Origin: Liolophura sinensis | Taxonomy: Eukaryota > Mollusca > Polyplacophora > Chitonida > Chitonidae | Assembly: GCF_032854445.1 (NCBI RefSeq) | Contig: NC_088307.1 | Span: forward strand, 2,728,001 to 2,792,000 | Reading direction: 5' to 3' | DNA: 64,000 nt | In this document: positions 26,901 through 41,900 of the stretch, piece by piece | Numbering within the stretch: position 1 is the first letter of the stretch | How the letters are laid out: every line of letters starts with the position of its first letter | Translations under genes and position numbers: made by a program | Notes under the pieces: generated by a model | Told to the model about the DNA's origin: nothing | Database searches by the model: none | Seen by the model: only the letters and a program-made list of their open reading frames with translations

Positions 26901-29900
26901 GTGCCTCTTTGTTGCAGGACAGATTTCCACCGCTCTTTTATTTAATGCTGCTTCACTGAGACGACTTACCGAAGGCAAGTAAGCCGCCCCGCCCGAGCCA
27001 TTATACTGATACGGGTCAACCAGTCATTGCACTATCCCCTTGATGCTGAAGTTTTGTAGTGTTATATGTTATTACGCATAATAATCTGCACATTAAGAAG
27101 TAAAACCAAATCATTTTATTTGTCCTTTAAACAGTTTAATACAGCATTACATGGCTTCAAGATATGCATGTACATATATACTGTATGCTCTATAACTGAA
27201 TGTGCGCGTGCAGTTGGACATGTGCTAAACATGCACTCAGCACACTTCATTACTACTGTACAATACTGCTTTGAATTATATATTCAAAACGTGTAATGAT
27301 ATTTTAATGTACATAAATCATGTGGTGGGAATATGAAACGTACATGTACGTGTGATCGTTGTATAATGTTGAGTTAAGGCTCTGTGAAGAAGGCTGGCAT
27401 TTTTGTTAGGTTCGCTAACAAAGTGCTGACTGGCTGATTATGCAGGTATAAAGGTGAAGCCAGGGCCACAACAGGTATGTCAAACGGCCGCCAGCTGTCT
27501 GACAAAATATACCAAGATATACATCAATCCGTCTTTCACAGATATTTAAATTTTACTTGTGCCAGGTTAAATGTACATGCATGTATATGAAGAGCATATT
27601 TGTTGCACTGTCACTCGAAGCAATTGATATTATGGGATCCATGAATTTTTTCTGTGTCAAGAAATTTTATGTGACTTTACAAACAGCATGTGTTAGCAAA
27701 GATTATCTTTTGTTAATCTGAATGATATTAGATCTATCACGTGCCCACACGCCACGTAACTTCCACATCAAAACATCTAAAGTTGTTTGTTTCCCATAAA
27801 CCATCTCACACGCAATATGTCAGGCAAAATAATTAAAATACATACATGTAGGATTACAACCCTTTTAAGCAGAATTTTCTCCAAATTCACATCAATATTT
27901 TGTTTGAAAATTAATATTTATCACACTAAGAGTCTCCTTTTTTTTAAATAGGGTCATAAGAAACTAAGAATGAATAAATAATGGCCTTACCAGTTGTATA
28001 GGGCCATATTTTCCTCCAGGTGCTTTCTTGCTCTGTAAGTACCATAAATATCACCCTTGACTAACTTGGCCATTTTCCTCATTCTGTGAGTTCTGTTTAT
28101 TTTAGAAAGTTGTTTTGAGGTTTACATGGAGAACATGAGATGATATTCTACTGGAAAATTATAAATTTTCAGCACCAAAAACAATATTTTGTGACATTTA
28201 TTCACCTTGTCCACCTTTTTGGACAAAATTTTAGATCATTTAGGATATATAGTCAAATTAGTAGTTAATTTTTTTGCTCTTTAAATTAAGAAGTTTATTC
28301 CTTAATGTTAAAACAATACTGGGTGCTAAGCAGTAAGGTACTACATTAGATGAGATTTTACTGTCAAAGCTAAAAATTAGAAAGAAGACTATTTTTCACC
28401 TGCTACAGCTGAGTGCTCATGAATAGGACTGTTTATTTGTGGCTGCTGACGAAAGCTATTTGTTTATGTCTCCCTAAATACGTCATAAAATGTGTCATAT
28501 TTGTGTAATGGGGTCAGTTAATTTATTCAGCGCTCAATTGAATCTGAATTCCTGGAAGAGTGAATGCTTATTCTTCTGCAGTTTGTTAAGCTCTTCATTT
28601 TCGCCCCTATAAAAAAGAAAAGCTTAGTTACTATTATGCTTCTGTCTTCGTCAACCCAAAATGACCATAAATTTCCTAAACAACTAACTTGCTCCTTTTT
28701 CCTGATTGTGAGAGTTCTATTGATATAGAAAGGTGTTGAGGTTTGCTTGGAAAATTGGATGATATTCTACTGGAAAATTGTTAGTTTCACCTCCATAAAT
28801 GATATTTTGTGACATTTACTTGCCTCTTAAAATGCACTTTTGTGGACAAAATTTTAGGTCATTTAGGGTATAAAGATCTTCATTGACATTATTAATACGA
28901 TTTAATTCCTTTATTTATCAGTATTCTCAGTTCAGTGACATGCAGGAACTTGACGTCTTACCCATGCTCTCAGTTCAGCGACATGCAGGAACTTGACGTC
29001 TTACCCATGCTCTCAGTTCAGCGACATGCAGGAACTTGACGTCTTACCCATGCTCTCAGTTCAGCGACATGCAGGAACTTGACGTCTTACCCTTGCTCTC
29101 AGTTCAGCGACATGCAGGAACTTGACGTCTTACCCATGCTCTCAGTTCAGCGACATGCAGGAACTTGACGTCTTACCCATGCTCTCAGTTCAGCGACATG
29201 CAGGAACTTGACGTCTTACCCATGCTCTCAGCTCACTGACATGCAGGAGCTTGACGTCTTACCCTTGCTCTCAGTTCAGTGACATGCAGGAACTTGACGT
29301 CTTACCCATGCTCTCAGTTCAGCGACATGCAGGAACTTGACGTCTTACCCATGCTCTCAGTTCAGCGACATGCAGGAACTTGACGTCTTACCCTTGCTCT
29401 CAGTTCAGCGACATGCAGGAACTTGACGTCTTACCCTTGCTCTCAGTTCAGCGACATGCAGGAACTTGACGTCTTACCCTTGCTCTCAGTTCAGCGACGT
29501 GCAGGAACTTGACGTCTTACCCTTGCTCTCAGTTCAGCGACATGCAGGAACTTGACGTCTTACCCATGCTCTCAGTTCAGTGACATGCAGGAACTTGACG
29601 TCTTACCCATGCTCTCAGTTCAGCGACATGCAGGAACTTGACGTCTTACCCTTGCTCTCAGTTCAGCGACATGCAGGAACTTGACGTCTTACCCATGCTC
29701 TCAGTTCAGCGACATGCAGGAACTTGACGTCTTACCCATGCTCTCAGCTCAGCGACATCCAGGAACTTGACGTCTTACCCATGCTCTCAGTTCAGTGACA
29801 TGCAGGAACTTGACGTCTTACCCATGCTCTCAGTTCAGTGACATGCAGGAACTTGACGTCTTACCCATGCTCTCAGTTCAGCGACATGCAGGAACTTGAC

Positions 29901-32900
29901 GTCTTACCCATGCTCTCAGTTCAGTGACATGCAGGAACTTGACGTCTTACCCATGCTCTCAGTTCAGCGACATGCAGGAACTTGACGTCTTACCCATGCT
30001 CTCAGTTCAGCGACATGCAGGAACTTGACGTCTTACCCATGCTCTCAGTTCAGTGACATGCAGGAACTTGATGTCTTACCCATGCTCTCAGTTCAGCGAC
30101 ATGCAGGAACTTGACGTCTTACCCATGCTCTACAGACATCTTTGCTCTCGAACATACATGTATGGACGTAGATTACACGCATTGTCCACTTAAATAAAGT
30201 GAATGTCAGAACTCTGCTTCAGCGAGTTCAAAAGCAGGTTTTGTTGACATGCATAATTTACATGTACACCTGCTGTGCAGATGAGACTTTTGTCTAACAT
30301 ACTATAATGTTACCAGGGAACATAGTTCACTACTTCATCCTTCATCTTTCACTTCTCTATACTTTTCAATTCTATCTTTCAGCTCCTCGTCTGTTAGCCA
30401 AACACCATTGTTCTTGAATATACATGTATGTACATGTACATGGTGTGTGTGTGTCTCTCTCTGTAGACATGTTTATTACCCATGATTTTCTGTGATAATT
30501 AATTAGCTAAGTGAAACATTTATCAGCATCTCTGTAAAATGTGCCAGTGCTGCACTGTGTCCATGCATGATGGAATGTTTCAGGGTTTCCAAGGAACATC
30601 CAATCAGGCATGGTCGCCGTAGCATAATTCAAATAATCTTGAAGAGACGGGCATGTACATCATGTATGGGGTAAACCAAGTGAATCAGAATTGAACTATG
30701 AAGTGGGCATTAGCATAGAGGTACATGTTTATCTTTCCTTTTACTTAATGTACTGTCTCTGTATTTGACAGCAACCACCACTACCTCCCCCTCCTGATGA
30801 GAAGATGTCTGACAGGGGAGACATCTGCAGGCTATGGGTTGGTAACCTGGACACGAGGATTACAGAGTGAGTCATCTTTTAGATGCTGATTTTTTTACTA
30901 AAATCATAGCCACAATACAATTGCGAAAATGACCTCATCAGCGAGACGATTATTGTGTGATGAGATTGCCGACTTGGACGAGGAATTTGTACATTCCGCC
31001 AGTCTCACTATTTGTGAGACCGCGGTGACAATGAGCCGAGTCGGCATGTCAGGTCTCTTGCATTTTAACGAGATAAGGTGGGGGCTTTCGCAAGCTAACA
31101 TGACTTGAAATGATGTGATTAAGACGTTACAATTATGCAAGATGTATACTCAATCTATCATCTGCAATGAAACTTCGCCTTTTAGCCATGATAGTGTGTT
31201 AGACCCCACCCCCTTCCATAATAAGGTGTTATATGTTACTTGCAGAATACACCTGGGCATGTTTGTCATACTGCATATGCAAGTAGATTGACCAAGTATT
31301 TTCTAACAGTTAAGAAGGTATAGTATACACTGGATGCAGAGAATGGATAGATGTACTTTTAATGAACATGTATTTGAAAATGCATTTTATAATTTGATTT
31401 TTTTGTAGAAAAGGTATACTGAAAAATCATTACATGACGATATAAAGACATAAAGATAAATTAAGTGACAGTAAGAAGTGGCTGTTTACAAGTACAGGTA
31501 CATAAATGTAATTTTGTTGTTGAACAGGTGATGTCACTTGTATTGTTTGCCATGATTGGACACCTGAATCAGTCATTATCTGAGCATGCGTGACCTTAAA
31601 TGGCAATATTGGTCAGATGTGCACAGGTAAATTGAAGCCTTAGGTTTGAAAGTTAGGCATTCAAACAGACATTTCCACATTCCTACCTCTACAGCTCATC
31701 TGTAGCATTCACATAGCTCTAAGATCCTTAACGGATTTGGCCTCGGGTACACAAGCTTCTTTGCTGACTGGCATGTTAACTGAGCTACCTGAACTACCTG
31801 AGTTACCTGAGCTATCCACTGGGTTAAGCACCTTGATTAACCTACTCTTTCAGGGTCAGGTTCTCTATTTCACACAGAAACATTTAAAGTCATTCTGTCA
31901 TTTCTTTGTAGAAAGTTCTGTTTTTTGACACTTAATTGCAAATTTTGTTTGGCTAGTCAGGAGATGTGGATAAACATGTAAGCAGGAATGGGTTACATCA
32001 AGCTGTTAAATAGACAGGTGTCAAAGGCATTTCTGCCAAAACAACCATGTGACTTAAGTTCTCACATCACTGGCTCAAGTCAGCATAGTGGCTAATATTC
32101 TACTTCTTCCCTGTGGGGGGATTGGCATCAAAATAGCACTATAGCAAGACAGAAACATAACAATTTAAACTGTTGTTGATACAGGATGAAACAATATAGA
32201 TACTGTGTCTAACTTTGTTTTTTTATGCTTTACAACATGTGGGGATTCTGTGTCAGAATATGTTACAGTGCAAATCCAGTGCAGTGACTCAAGGCCTCTC
32301 ACAAATGCATTTGTTGTGAGTTTTAAGTCCAGATCAGACTGGCTTTTTGTCCCTGGTTGTATGTGGGAAGCGCTGCCAGCAACCTGATGGTTGAGGCCTC
32401 TACGTATCATTGTATAAGTGAAATATTATCGCGTATGGCGAAGAAACATGAGCGAAATAAATTATGAAATGTTAAATGCTTAATCCATCAGTTTTAATCT
32501 GTGGTGTTAGAATTAAGGGACTTTCCTGTACAGTATATCTAGAGCCGATCTACTCTGTGATCTACACTTCAGCAATTAAGGGTGGATTTTTATATCCATG
32601 TCCTCGGCCGCAACTGGGAAGGTCTGCCAGCAACCTGCAGATGGTCGTTGGTTTCCCCCCAGGCACTGCCTGCTTTCCTCCCACCATAATGCTGGCTGCT
32701 GTGGTATAAATGAAATACTCTAGAGTATGGCATAAAGCACCAAGTAAATAAACAAATAAATGATATCCATTAACAATGTATCACAATGCTACATAATGTT
32801 AAGCATTGGATATGTTCATAAAAGGCACATTTATGAAATACTTGAATGGCTATTTATCTGCAGTGAAGAATGAGTTCACCAGCCATATACAAAACATGTG

Positions 32901-35900
32901 ATGGGAACATTTGTGACATTATAAGGGATTTAGGGCATGTACATGTATGCCTATGATACTGTGAAGGTGTTCATTGCTACATATGTGTTAGCAACTGAGT
33001 GACAGGTTACAAAGTTTTCTAAGCTGGGACTTTTTCTCAAGCCATTTCTGTAACCCAGCACTAACTGTTATTAAAAAGCAGGGAAAATTTCCTCACATTT
33101 TTTGTGGTGTATTTTTTTTTTTTGGTACCGCTGAGGTGTGAGTGTTCATACCAGTAGCTGTGTACCATAATGTTCCTAAAAATGGTACCACTGAGGTGTG
33201 GGTGTTAATACTTGTAGCTGTGTACCATAATGTTCCCAATAATGGTACTGCTGAGGTGTGAGTGTTAATATTCGCAGCTGTGTACCATCATGTTCCCAAT
33301 AATGGTACCACTAAGGTGTGAGTGTTCATACCAGTAGCTGTGTACCGTAATGTTCCCAATAATGGTACCACTGAGGCGTGAGTGTTCATACCAGTAGCTG
33401 TGTACCATAATGTTCCCAATAATGGTACCACTGAGGCGTGAGTGTTCATACCAGTAGCTGTGTACCATAATGTTCCTAATAATGGTACCACTGAGGTGTG
33501 AGTGTTAGTACTTGTAGCTGTGTACCGTAATGTTCCTAATAATGGTACCACTGAGGTGTGGGTGTTAATACTTGTAGCTGTGTACCATAATGTTCCCAAT
33601 AATGGTACCACTGAGGTGTGAGTGTTAATACTTGTAGCTGTGTACCATAATGTTCCCAATAATGGTACCGCTGAGGTGTGAGTGTTAATACTTGTAGCTG
33701 TGTACCGTAATGTTCCCAATAATGGTACCACTGAGGTGTGAGTGTTCGCACCAGTAGCTGTGGACAATAATGTTACCGTTGAGGTGCAAGTGTTAATACT
33801 CGTAGCTGTGTACCATAATGTTCCCAATAATGGTACCACTGAGGTGTGAGTGTTAATACTCGCAGCTGTGTACCATAATGTTCCCAATAATGGTACCACT
33901 AAGGTGTGGGTGTTAATACCAGTAGCTGTGTACCATAATGTTTCTAATAATTTGAATATATGTAGAGCATTTCACCTAAAATTTGGTATGTAAATATCCA
34001 CTTTGAGAAGCATACAAAGGGAAATGATACATTTGATGCTTACACCTATTAAAGTTTTCCTGATAAGAAATTACTTTGGAGTGGAATGGATGAGAATGAA
34101 ACGAAATGTGTCACTTGAAATATGCTACACTTTATACGAAGTACAGTACTCATACGTAATATAGTACCTGAAGCCGTTATAATCTTGGATAAACCTGTTA
34201 TGGTAAATGTAGGGTCAGTTTGTTGTTTTTATCTAACATTTTTTTTATACTTGTACCTGAATGAAAATAGCTTACTGATCAAGCCTGACCAAATGAAAAA
34301 GCAAAACAAGTGCGCAGCAGTTCAGATTTTACTGTCTTTTTATGAATATCGAATATAAATCTTAGAAATTTTAAAAGAGTTACAGAAGCGATTCTGAATG
34401 GCTGGTTTTGAGAGCCAATAGTGTGTCCATGCTGTGTCTTGCCGAAGCTGAGTTTTAGGTACAGTTTGTGGCATATTTATTAAAGCGCAACCTAGGCTAC
34501 AAGATTTAACCCAGGAAATCCTGTCTCCACTGTCAACCAATCAGTGTTGAGTCTGTGTCCCTTTAATGCCAAAGATATAGTCTACATGTACATATACATG
34601 TACATGTAATACATAATAAATTGTAGTTTCTAAACCTGTATACGTTTTAATATTTTCAGGCAGATGTACATGTGTATTAGGCTCGTATTGCACACATATC
34701 CATGCTACAGACATTTGAAATATTTTGTTTTACTTGCTATATTTAATACATATCCATAGGTCATTTTATGTGAAAATTTATGTTTTCTTTTCATTCTTTT
34801 CTACAATCTTTGGGGGTATTTTTTGGGCTTTCTGATTGATGAAGATAGCATTGTACTTGTTTCTTGGGGCCATGTGTAAAACCCTGGAGACTATAGAGTG
34901 TTCACCGGGATTGTTAATTACATCTGCTTACTCAACACTTTCGTCTAGTACGGGTATCTTGTGGCCTTCTTGTTACAATTATGAAGCATCAACCAGTGAT
35001 TCTCTGGCATTAAAACTTTCAGAGACTGCATATTGGTAGATCGTATGCACATGCACACTGTACATTTGACAGGTCAGTTAGGATTTCCACATTGGTAATG
35101 TTTTAAAATGATAACACTATGATAAACGGAAATTGACTGTCTTGTGTTTCAAATTTTCATGTGTAAAACACTGTCGGGTGCATTTCCCTTAAGTGTCTTG
35201 GAGCCTGAATGTATTGTAAATCCAAGATCAATGTTGTATTCGTAATTCTGCTTTGAATGGTAATCTCAGCAACAATACCTCACCATGCTTTAGTCTGGTA
35301 TACCCGCTGATAAACCAAGGCTCATTTTCAGTTAAAACAGCGTGGTGGCCCAGTTATCTTAGAGGGCCATTGAAATGGCTGCAATGCCTGGTACAAAGTA
35401 TGCACAAAGTATTGTTGGATGATTTATACATCTATTCAGACATCTATTTGGTGTTTGACAACTTACACATAAGACACATTTGTGATACAAGTCTATGATT
35501 TATATGCATGCAGACATATGTTTGATGTTTGACAACTGACATAAGACACACATGTGATACAAATCTATGATTTATTACACAATTTGTGAAAGTTTAATTC
35601 CAGGCTAGGACATAGAATTTGTATTCCCCTATTTGTGGGGTCTTGCTGACAAGGCTATGGCATTTGTGGCTGTTTGTTGAAGACCACCTCGTCTTAATGC
35701 CACCAGTATAATGTGTAAGTTTGTCACATGTCCATGACAGGTAGGAAAGTTCATCCGGACAATGAGGTTTACTGATACCATGGACCAGGAGGTGTATGTA
35801 CTGACAATGAACTGCTGACAAGATTTTGACCTTTATGCATTCAACAGCACTACAAAATAATTCAGTTGATGAAGTGTAAATTTTTCTTTTTAGAGAACTG

Positions 35901-38900
35901 CCATTATTGTATATGTATATCATCGTCTGTTAATTTTTATCAACTTACCCAACGATGCCGTAAAGGGACATCACCCTGATGTAACTGGGAAACTCTGCAT
36001 TCTACCTAAGACTTTGTCCCTGACTATGTTACACATTTTGTCTGATTCTGAGAGTTCTGTTGATGTTTGAGAGATGTTCTGATGATGTTAGAGAGATGTT
36101 CTGATGATGTTAGAGAGATGTTCTGATGATGTTAGAGAGATGTTCTGTTGATGTTTGAGAGATGGTCTGATGATGTTAGAGAGATGTTCTGATGATGTTT
36201 ATAGAGATGTTCTGTTGATGTTTGAGAGATGTTCTGTTGATGTTTGAGAGATGTTCTGATGATGTTAGAGAGATGTTCTGATGATGTTAGAGAGATGTTC
36301 TGTTGATGTTTGAGAGATGGTCTGATGATGTTTGAGAGATGTTCTGATGATGTTTATAGAGATGTTCTGTTGATGTTTATAGAGATGTTCTGTTGATGTT
36401 TGAGAGATGTTCTGATGATGTTAGAGAGATGTTCTGTTGATGTTTGAGAGATGTTCTGATGATGTTAGAGAGATGTTCTGATGATGTTTATAGAGATGTT
36501 CTGTTGATGTTTGAGAGATGTTCTGATGTTTATAGAGATGTTCTGTTGATGTTTATAGAGATGTTCTGTCGATGTTAGAGAGATGTTCTGTTGATGTTTG
36601 AGAGATGTTCTGATGATGTTTATAGAGATGTTCTATTGATGTTTATAGATATGTTCTGTTGATGTTTGAGAGATGTTCTGTTGATGTTAGAGAGATGTTC
36701 TGATGATGTTAGAGAGATGTTCTGTTGATGTTTGAGAGATGGTCTGATGATGTTAGAGAGATGTTCTGTTGATGTTTATAGAGATGTTCTGTCGATGTTA
36801 GAGAGATGTTCTGGTGATGTTTATAGAGATGTTCTGTTGATGTTTATAGATATGTTCTGATAATGTTTATAAAAATGTTCTGTTGATGTTTATAGAGATG
36901 TTCTGTTGATGTTAGAGAAGTGTTCTGTTGATGTTTATAGAGATGTTCTGTTGATGTTAGAGAGGTGTTCTGTTGATGTTTGAGAGATGTTCTGATGATG
37001 TTTATAGAGATGTTCTGTTGATGTTTGAGAGATGTTCTGTTGATGTTTATAGAGATGTTCTGTTGATGTTTATAGAGATGTTCTCTTGATGTTTATAGAG
37101 ATGTTCTGGTGACGTTTATAGAGATGTTCTGTTGATGTTTATAGAGATGTTCTGGTGATGTTTGAGAGATGTTCTGATGATGTTTATAGAGATGTTCTGG
37201 TGATGTTTGAGAGATGTTCTGATGATGTTTATAGAGATGTTCTGATGATGTTTATAGAGATGTTCTGTCGATGTTAGAGAGATGTTCTGATGATGTTTAT
37301 AGAGATGTTCTGTTGATGTTTATAGAGATGTTCTGTTGATGTTTATAGAGATGTTCTCTTGATGTTTATAGAGATGTTCTGGTGACGTTTATAGAGATGT
37401 TCTGTTGATGTTTATAGAGATGTTCTGGTGATGTTTGAGAGATGTTCTGATGATGTTTATAGAGATGTTCTGGTGATGTTTGAGAGATGTTCTGATGATG
37501 TTTATAGAGATGTTCTGTCGATGTTAGAGAGATGTTCTGATGATGTTTATAGAGATGTTCTGGTGATGTTTATAGAGATGTTCTGTCGATGTTAGAGAGA
37601 TGTTCTGATGATGTTTATAGAGATGTTCTATTGATGTTTTTAGAGCGGGGAACAGCCATAGTTAATGCTGAAGTTTAATAGCAAGCAGCTCTGAAGAAAT
37701 AGGGTCTTGTATTTGGAAGATACTTCAACTGTGTCCTCCAAAAGAAGTGCATTTTTGGGGGCAAATAAATGTCACAAAATATTATTTTTGGTGCTGAAAC
37801 ATATAATTTTCCAGTAAAATATCATCCCATGTTCCAGTTAAGCAAACCTCAGAACATCTTTTAAAAATCAATAGAAAGTATAATCATAGACGAAATCATT
37901 TAGGATATTTCAAATTTGAATTTGATTGTTTGTCATGGTGTTGGTAGTAGGTGAGGGAGGGAGGCGGGGGGAGGGGTGAGTGTTTGGTGGGGTGGATTTC
38001 CACTGTGACATTGATGCTTACACTGCACAGCCCTATTGCTGAACTAAATCATCAGAAATGTGGTGTAACTTCAATCAGTCAATAATTCCACAAATACTCT
38101 GGTGGGACTCAAACTGGCAACTTTTGGGATGGGAGTAGGTTTTTTGTTAAGATTTCAGATTTTGTATATGCAGTGAATGATACCTGAGATTTTAGTACAA
38201 CTTTCGTTTCTTACACATCAGCGTTGATCCATATACTTTGTCCAGTTACATGTACACTGCCCATGCAGTAATGAAGTTATTTCCCTCTCACGTATACCTA
38301 CATGTATGCCCTAAAGGCAAGGCCTTCATTGTGTATGGTCAAGGGCAGGTAACTCTTGACCCTTTGCATGACTGTGCCACGTGAAGCATGTTCAAATCAC
38401 TGTTCTCATGCTGATCCCAAAGAGACAGAGGTTTTGAATGCCAAAATGTACTCTGTAGTCCAGAATATTTGACTTATACAACTATAGCCAACATAATAAA
38501 GTGGAAAGAACCCACAACCATCTGCAGATTGTTGGCAGGCCTTCCCATGTACATGTACGGGATGGAGAGGAAACCAGCATGAGCTGGACTTGAACTCACA
38601 GTGATAATGCATTGGTGTGAGGCCCGGACTGGGTCATTGTATGGTGTTATTATGCTAACCACTAGGCCATGGAGGCCTCGTCATTATCTTATGTTTTCTC
38701 TCTCTCTCTCTCTACCTCACCCCAGATTCACCTTGCTGAAGCTCCTACAGAAGTACGGCTCCTTGGACAAGTTTGACTTCCTGTACCACAAGTCTGGGCC
38801 TGATCAGGGTAAACCCCGGGGATACTGCTTTGTCAGCTACCACTCACCAGAGGTAAGGCCAGGTGGTTTTCTGGGTTGGGGAGGAAAACCTTAGCTATAG

Positions 38901-41900
38901 TATAAAGAGTCAGGTGGGATTCTCACATTGCATTCTGATAAGGTATAAAGGGGCTTGTCTTTCAGTTGCTAGGCCTCAAGGTGCCAGTTCAGACTCGGCT
39001 TTGGACAGGGGATTGGTAAGCAGTTTGTTGTTTGTTGGAGATCATTTGTCTTCCACCAAGTGTGCATATCTGTATGCCTTATGTTGGATATTTTGTGATT
39101 AATTTGCTTATAGGTCAGTGATTAACCCCAGCCATTGATTTCCTCCACCCGGAAAAATAACCTCCATCATGTGTGAAAAAGTTTCAGGTATGGAGATAAG
39201 CTGTGATCCAGTAAATAGTGAATAAAGCAAAAGGCACTAAATAAAGCAAAAGGTATTAAATAAAGCAACACTACATTGTCGAATCAAACAAGAAACATAC
39301 ATGTATAAGGGAGTTGTAGTGCATTACCATTGTATATTCACTCACTTCTCAGATTTTTCATTGAACTACCGTCGAATTCTCCCATCATGTGACCAAAACA
39401 GAACCCTAAACTTTACCACTCCCAACATAGATTGTGTTTACAGATAGGAAGATTGTTTATCAGTCTGATTGTCACGTGTGTCAGTACATAATAAAGCACT
39501 CCCTTAGGTCAAATGAACTTATGAACTATGATGTACATGTATTCCATGAGCATACTTTTCATGGCACTGCATGCAAATGTATACTCCCTTTCACAAAACA
39601 CTGTGTGCTTTGGTAGATGAAATGGATGAAAACTCTTCAAATGTAACATTTTTGAATGCATTTTCTGGGAGCGATATGAGGTCAAATGACCCATATAGTT
39701 TATTAGAAAAGGATAACACATTTTCAGATTTGTTGGCTTTATTTTATTTTATTGTATGGTGATTCTTTAAAGACAGAAATTGATTTGATGCAATAATCTT
39801 ACCAATATATTATATTGTATATATACATTATTATTATATTTGTTTTATTTTATTGTGTTTATTTTATTTATTGTATTCCGATTCTTTAAAGACAGAAATT
39901 GATTGGATACAACAATTTTCCCAATATAATGAAATGTGGCCAGGAAGTACAGTAAATAAGAAATGCGTGACTCTTTTTCAGGAGGCAAGTCGAGCAATAC
40001 AGGGATTGAATGGGAAGCTGGCGCTGTCCAAGAAACTGATTGTACGCTGGGCCCATGCTGATAGAGCTGTCAGTATATCATTGGGAATCTGGAGTCACAT
40101 AATGTACACATCCTGCAATTTGCCTGAAGCAAGCCCCTGGCCTGCCTCTTGTCTGATGCTGCACGGCCATACAGTTGTCAATATTTCGATTTTATTTAAA
40201 CCATTTTCAAGGGTTTCGTTCTTAATATGATGTTTAAATAAAACCAACATTCTTGAAAATGGTTCAAATAAAATCGAAATATTGAGTAACTTATCACCTT
40301 ATGTCATTTGTTAGAGTTGCTACATCACTCAGTAGAAAGGGAAATATTTCAAGACAAGTACAGGTATTTAATATACTACCAAAAGGTTGAAAAAAAAATA
40401 TTTTAAATTATGGTTGGAAGATACATTTGTGAGAAGATGATAATTCCCTGTTGTATATACATAATTTTGTTTTCTTACTCTAGCAGGAACAAGTGGTGAT
40501 GAAACATGCCGATGGAAAGTTACCTGTACAGTGTACAGCTGAGAGCAAAAGCTCGCTCAGGTGAGTACTTGGGCAGAACATTTCATAAACACTGTCATTT
40601 GTTAGCCCGTTTTTTTTCAACATATCATGTAATCCTCAACCTTTTCGCATATGGAAGACTTTTAGTGCACCTTTTTAATTTGATTTGGGACACAAACACA
40701 AACCTTCCATGTACATGCAGTACAAAATATCATCCAAACTTGTTAACCTTCCATGTACATGTAGTACAAAATATCGTCCAGACTTGTTTACCTTCCATGT
40801 ACATGTAGTACAAAATATCGTCCAGACTTGTTTACCTTCCATGTACATGTAGTACAAAATATCATCCAAACTTGTTAACCTTCCATGTACATGTAGCACA
40901 AAATATCGTCCAAACTTGTTTACCTTCCATGTACATGTAGTACAAAATATCGTCCAGACTTGTTTACCTTCCATGTACATGTAGTACAAAATATCGTCCA
41001 AACTTGTTTACCTTCCATGTAGTACAAAATATTGTCCAAACTTGTTTACTTTCCATGTACATGTAGTACAAAATATCGTCCAAACTTGTTAACCTTCCAT
41101 GTACACATAGTACAAAATATTGTCCAAACTTGTTTACCTTCCATGTAGTACAAAATATCGTCCAAACTTGTTTACCTTCCATGTAGTACAAAATATCGTC
41201 CAGACTTGTTTACCTTCCATGTACATGTAGTACAAAATATCGTCCAGACTTGTTTACCTTACCTGTACATGTAGTACAAAATATTGTCCAGACTTGGTTA
41301 ACTTACCTGTACATGTAGTGCAGTGGGCCTAGGCCACACCAGTTTAAATTGTTGTTTTACAGCAGAACAAATCTTTTTTTGTGTGTCGTTGGAGGCTATA
41401 AAAATAATACTTGAAAATAGTCTAATTTGTGGAAAATATGAACTATTTCAATATTATCTTCCTGTAGAAGACATACTTACATAATAAAAAAGCTGTGAAA
41501 CACAGGAAATTCACAAAAAGCTTAAGGTTAAATAAAATAAAAAAAGATTTCATTTTCAGTTTTGTAGTGTCAATGTACCCATAAAACAATATATGTCGCC
41601 TTACGCCTCCGCCAACTTTGCGGATTGTAATTTTCTAAATTATCTAAAAGCCCATGGTTTCCATGTTTGCAGGGATGTGAATTATAATGACTGTACATGC
41701 CTACTGGTATTTCTTGTCCAGTCCATATACTGTTATAATGACTGTACATGCCTACTGGTATTTCTTGTCCAGTCCATATACTGTTATAATGACTGTACAT
41801 GCCCACTGGCATTTCTTGTCCAGTCCATATACTGTTATAATGACTGTACATGCCTACTAGTATGTCTTGTCCAGTCCATATACTGTTATAATGACTGTAC

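Noticed and set aside
28924-30131. Possible CRISPR array (regular 43-bp period)
   Set aside because: No unique spacers: the whole unit is conserved, and this is a eukaryotic intron. It is an ordinary satellite.
33288-33899. 203-aa minus-strand open frame
   Set aside because: It is only the 60-bp satellite read in one frame (20-residue repeats of a [20 protein letters not shown] type); no domain, no splice context.
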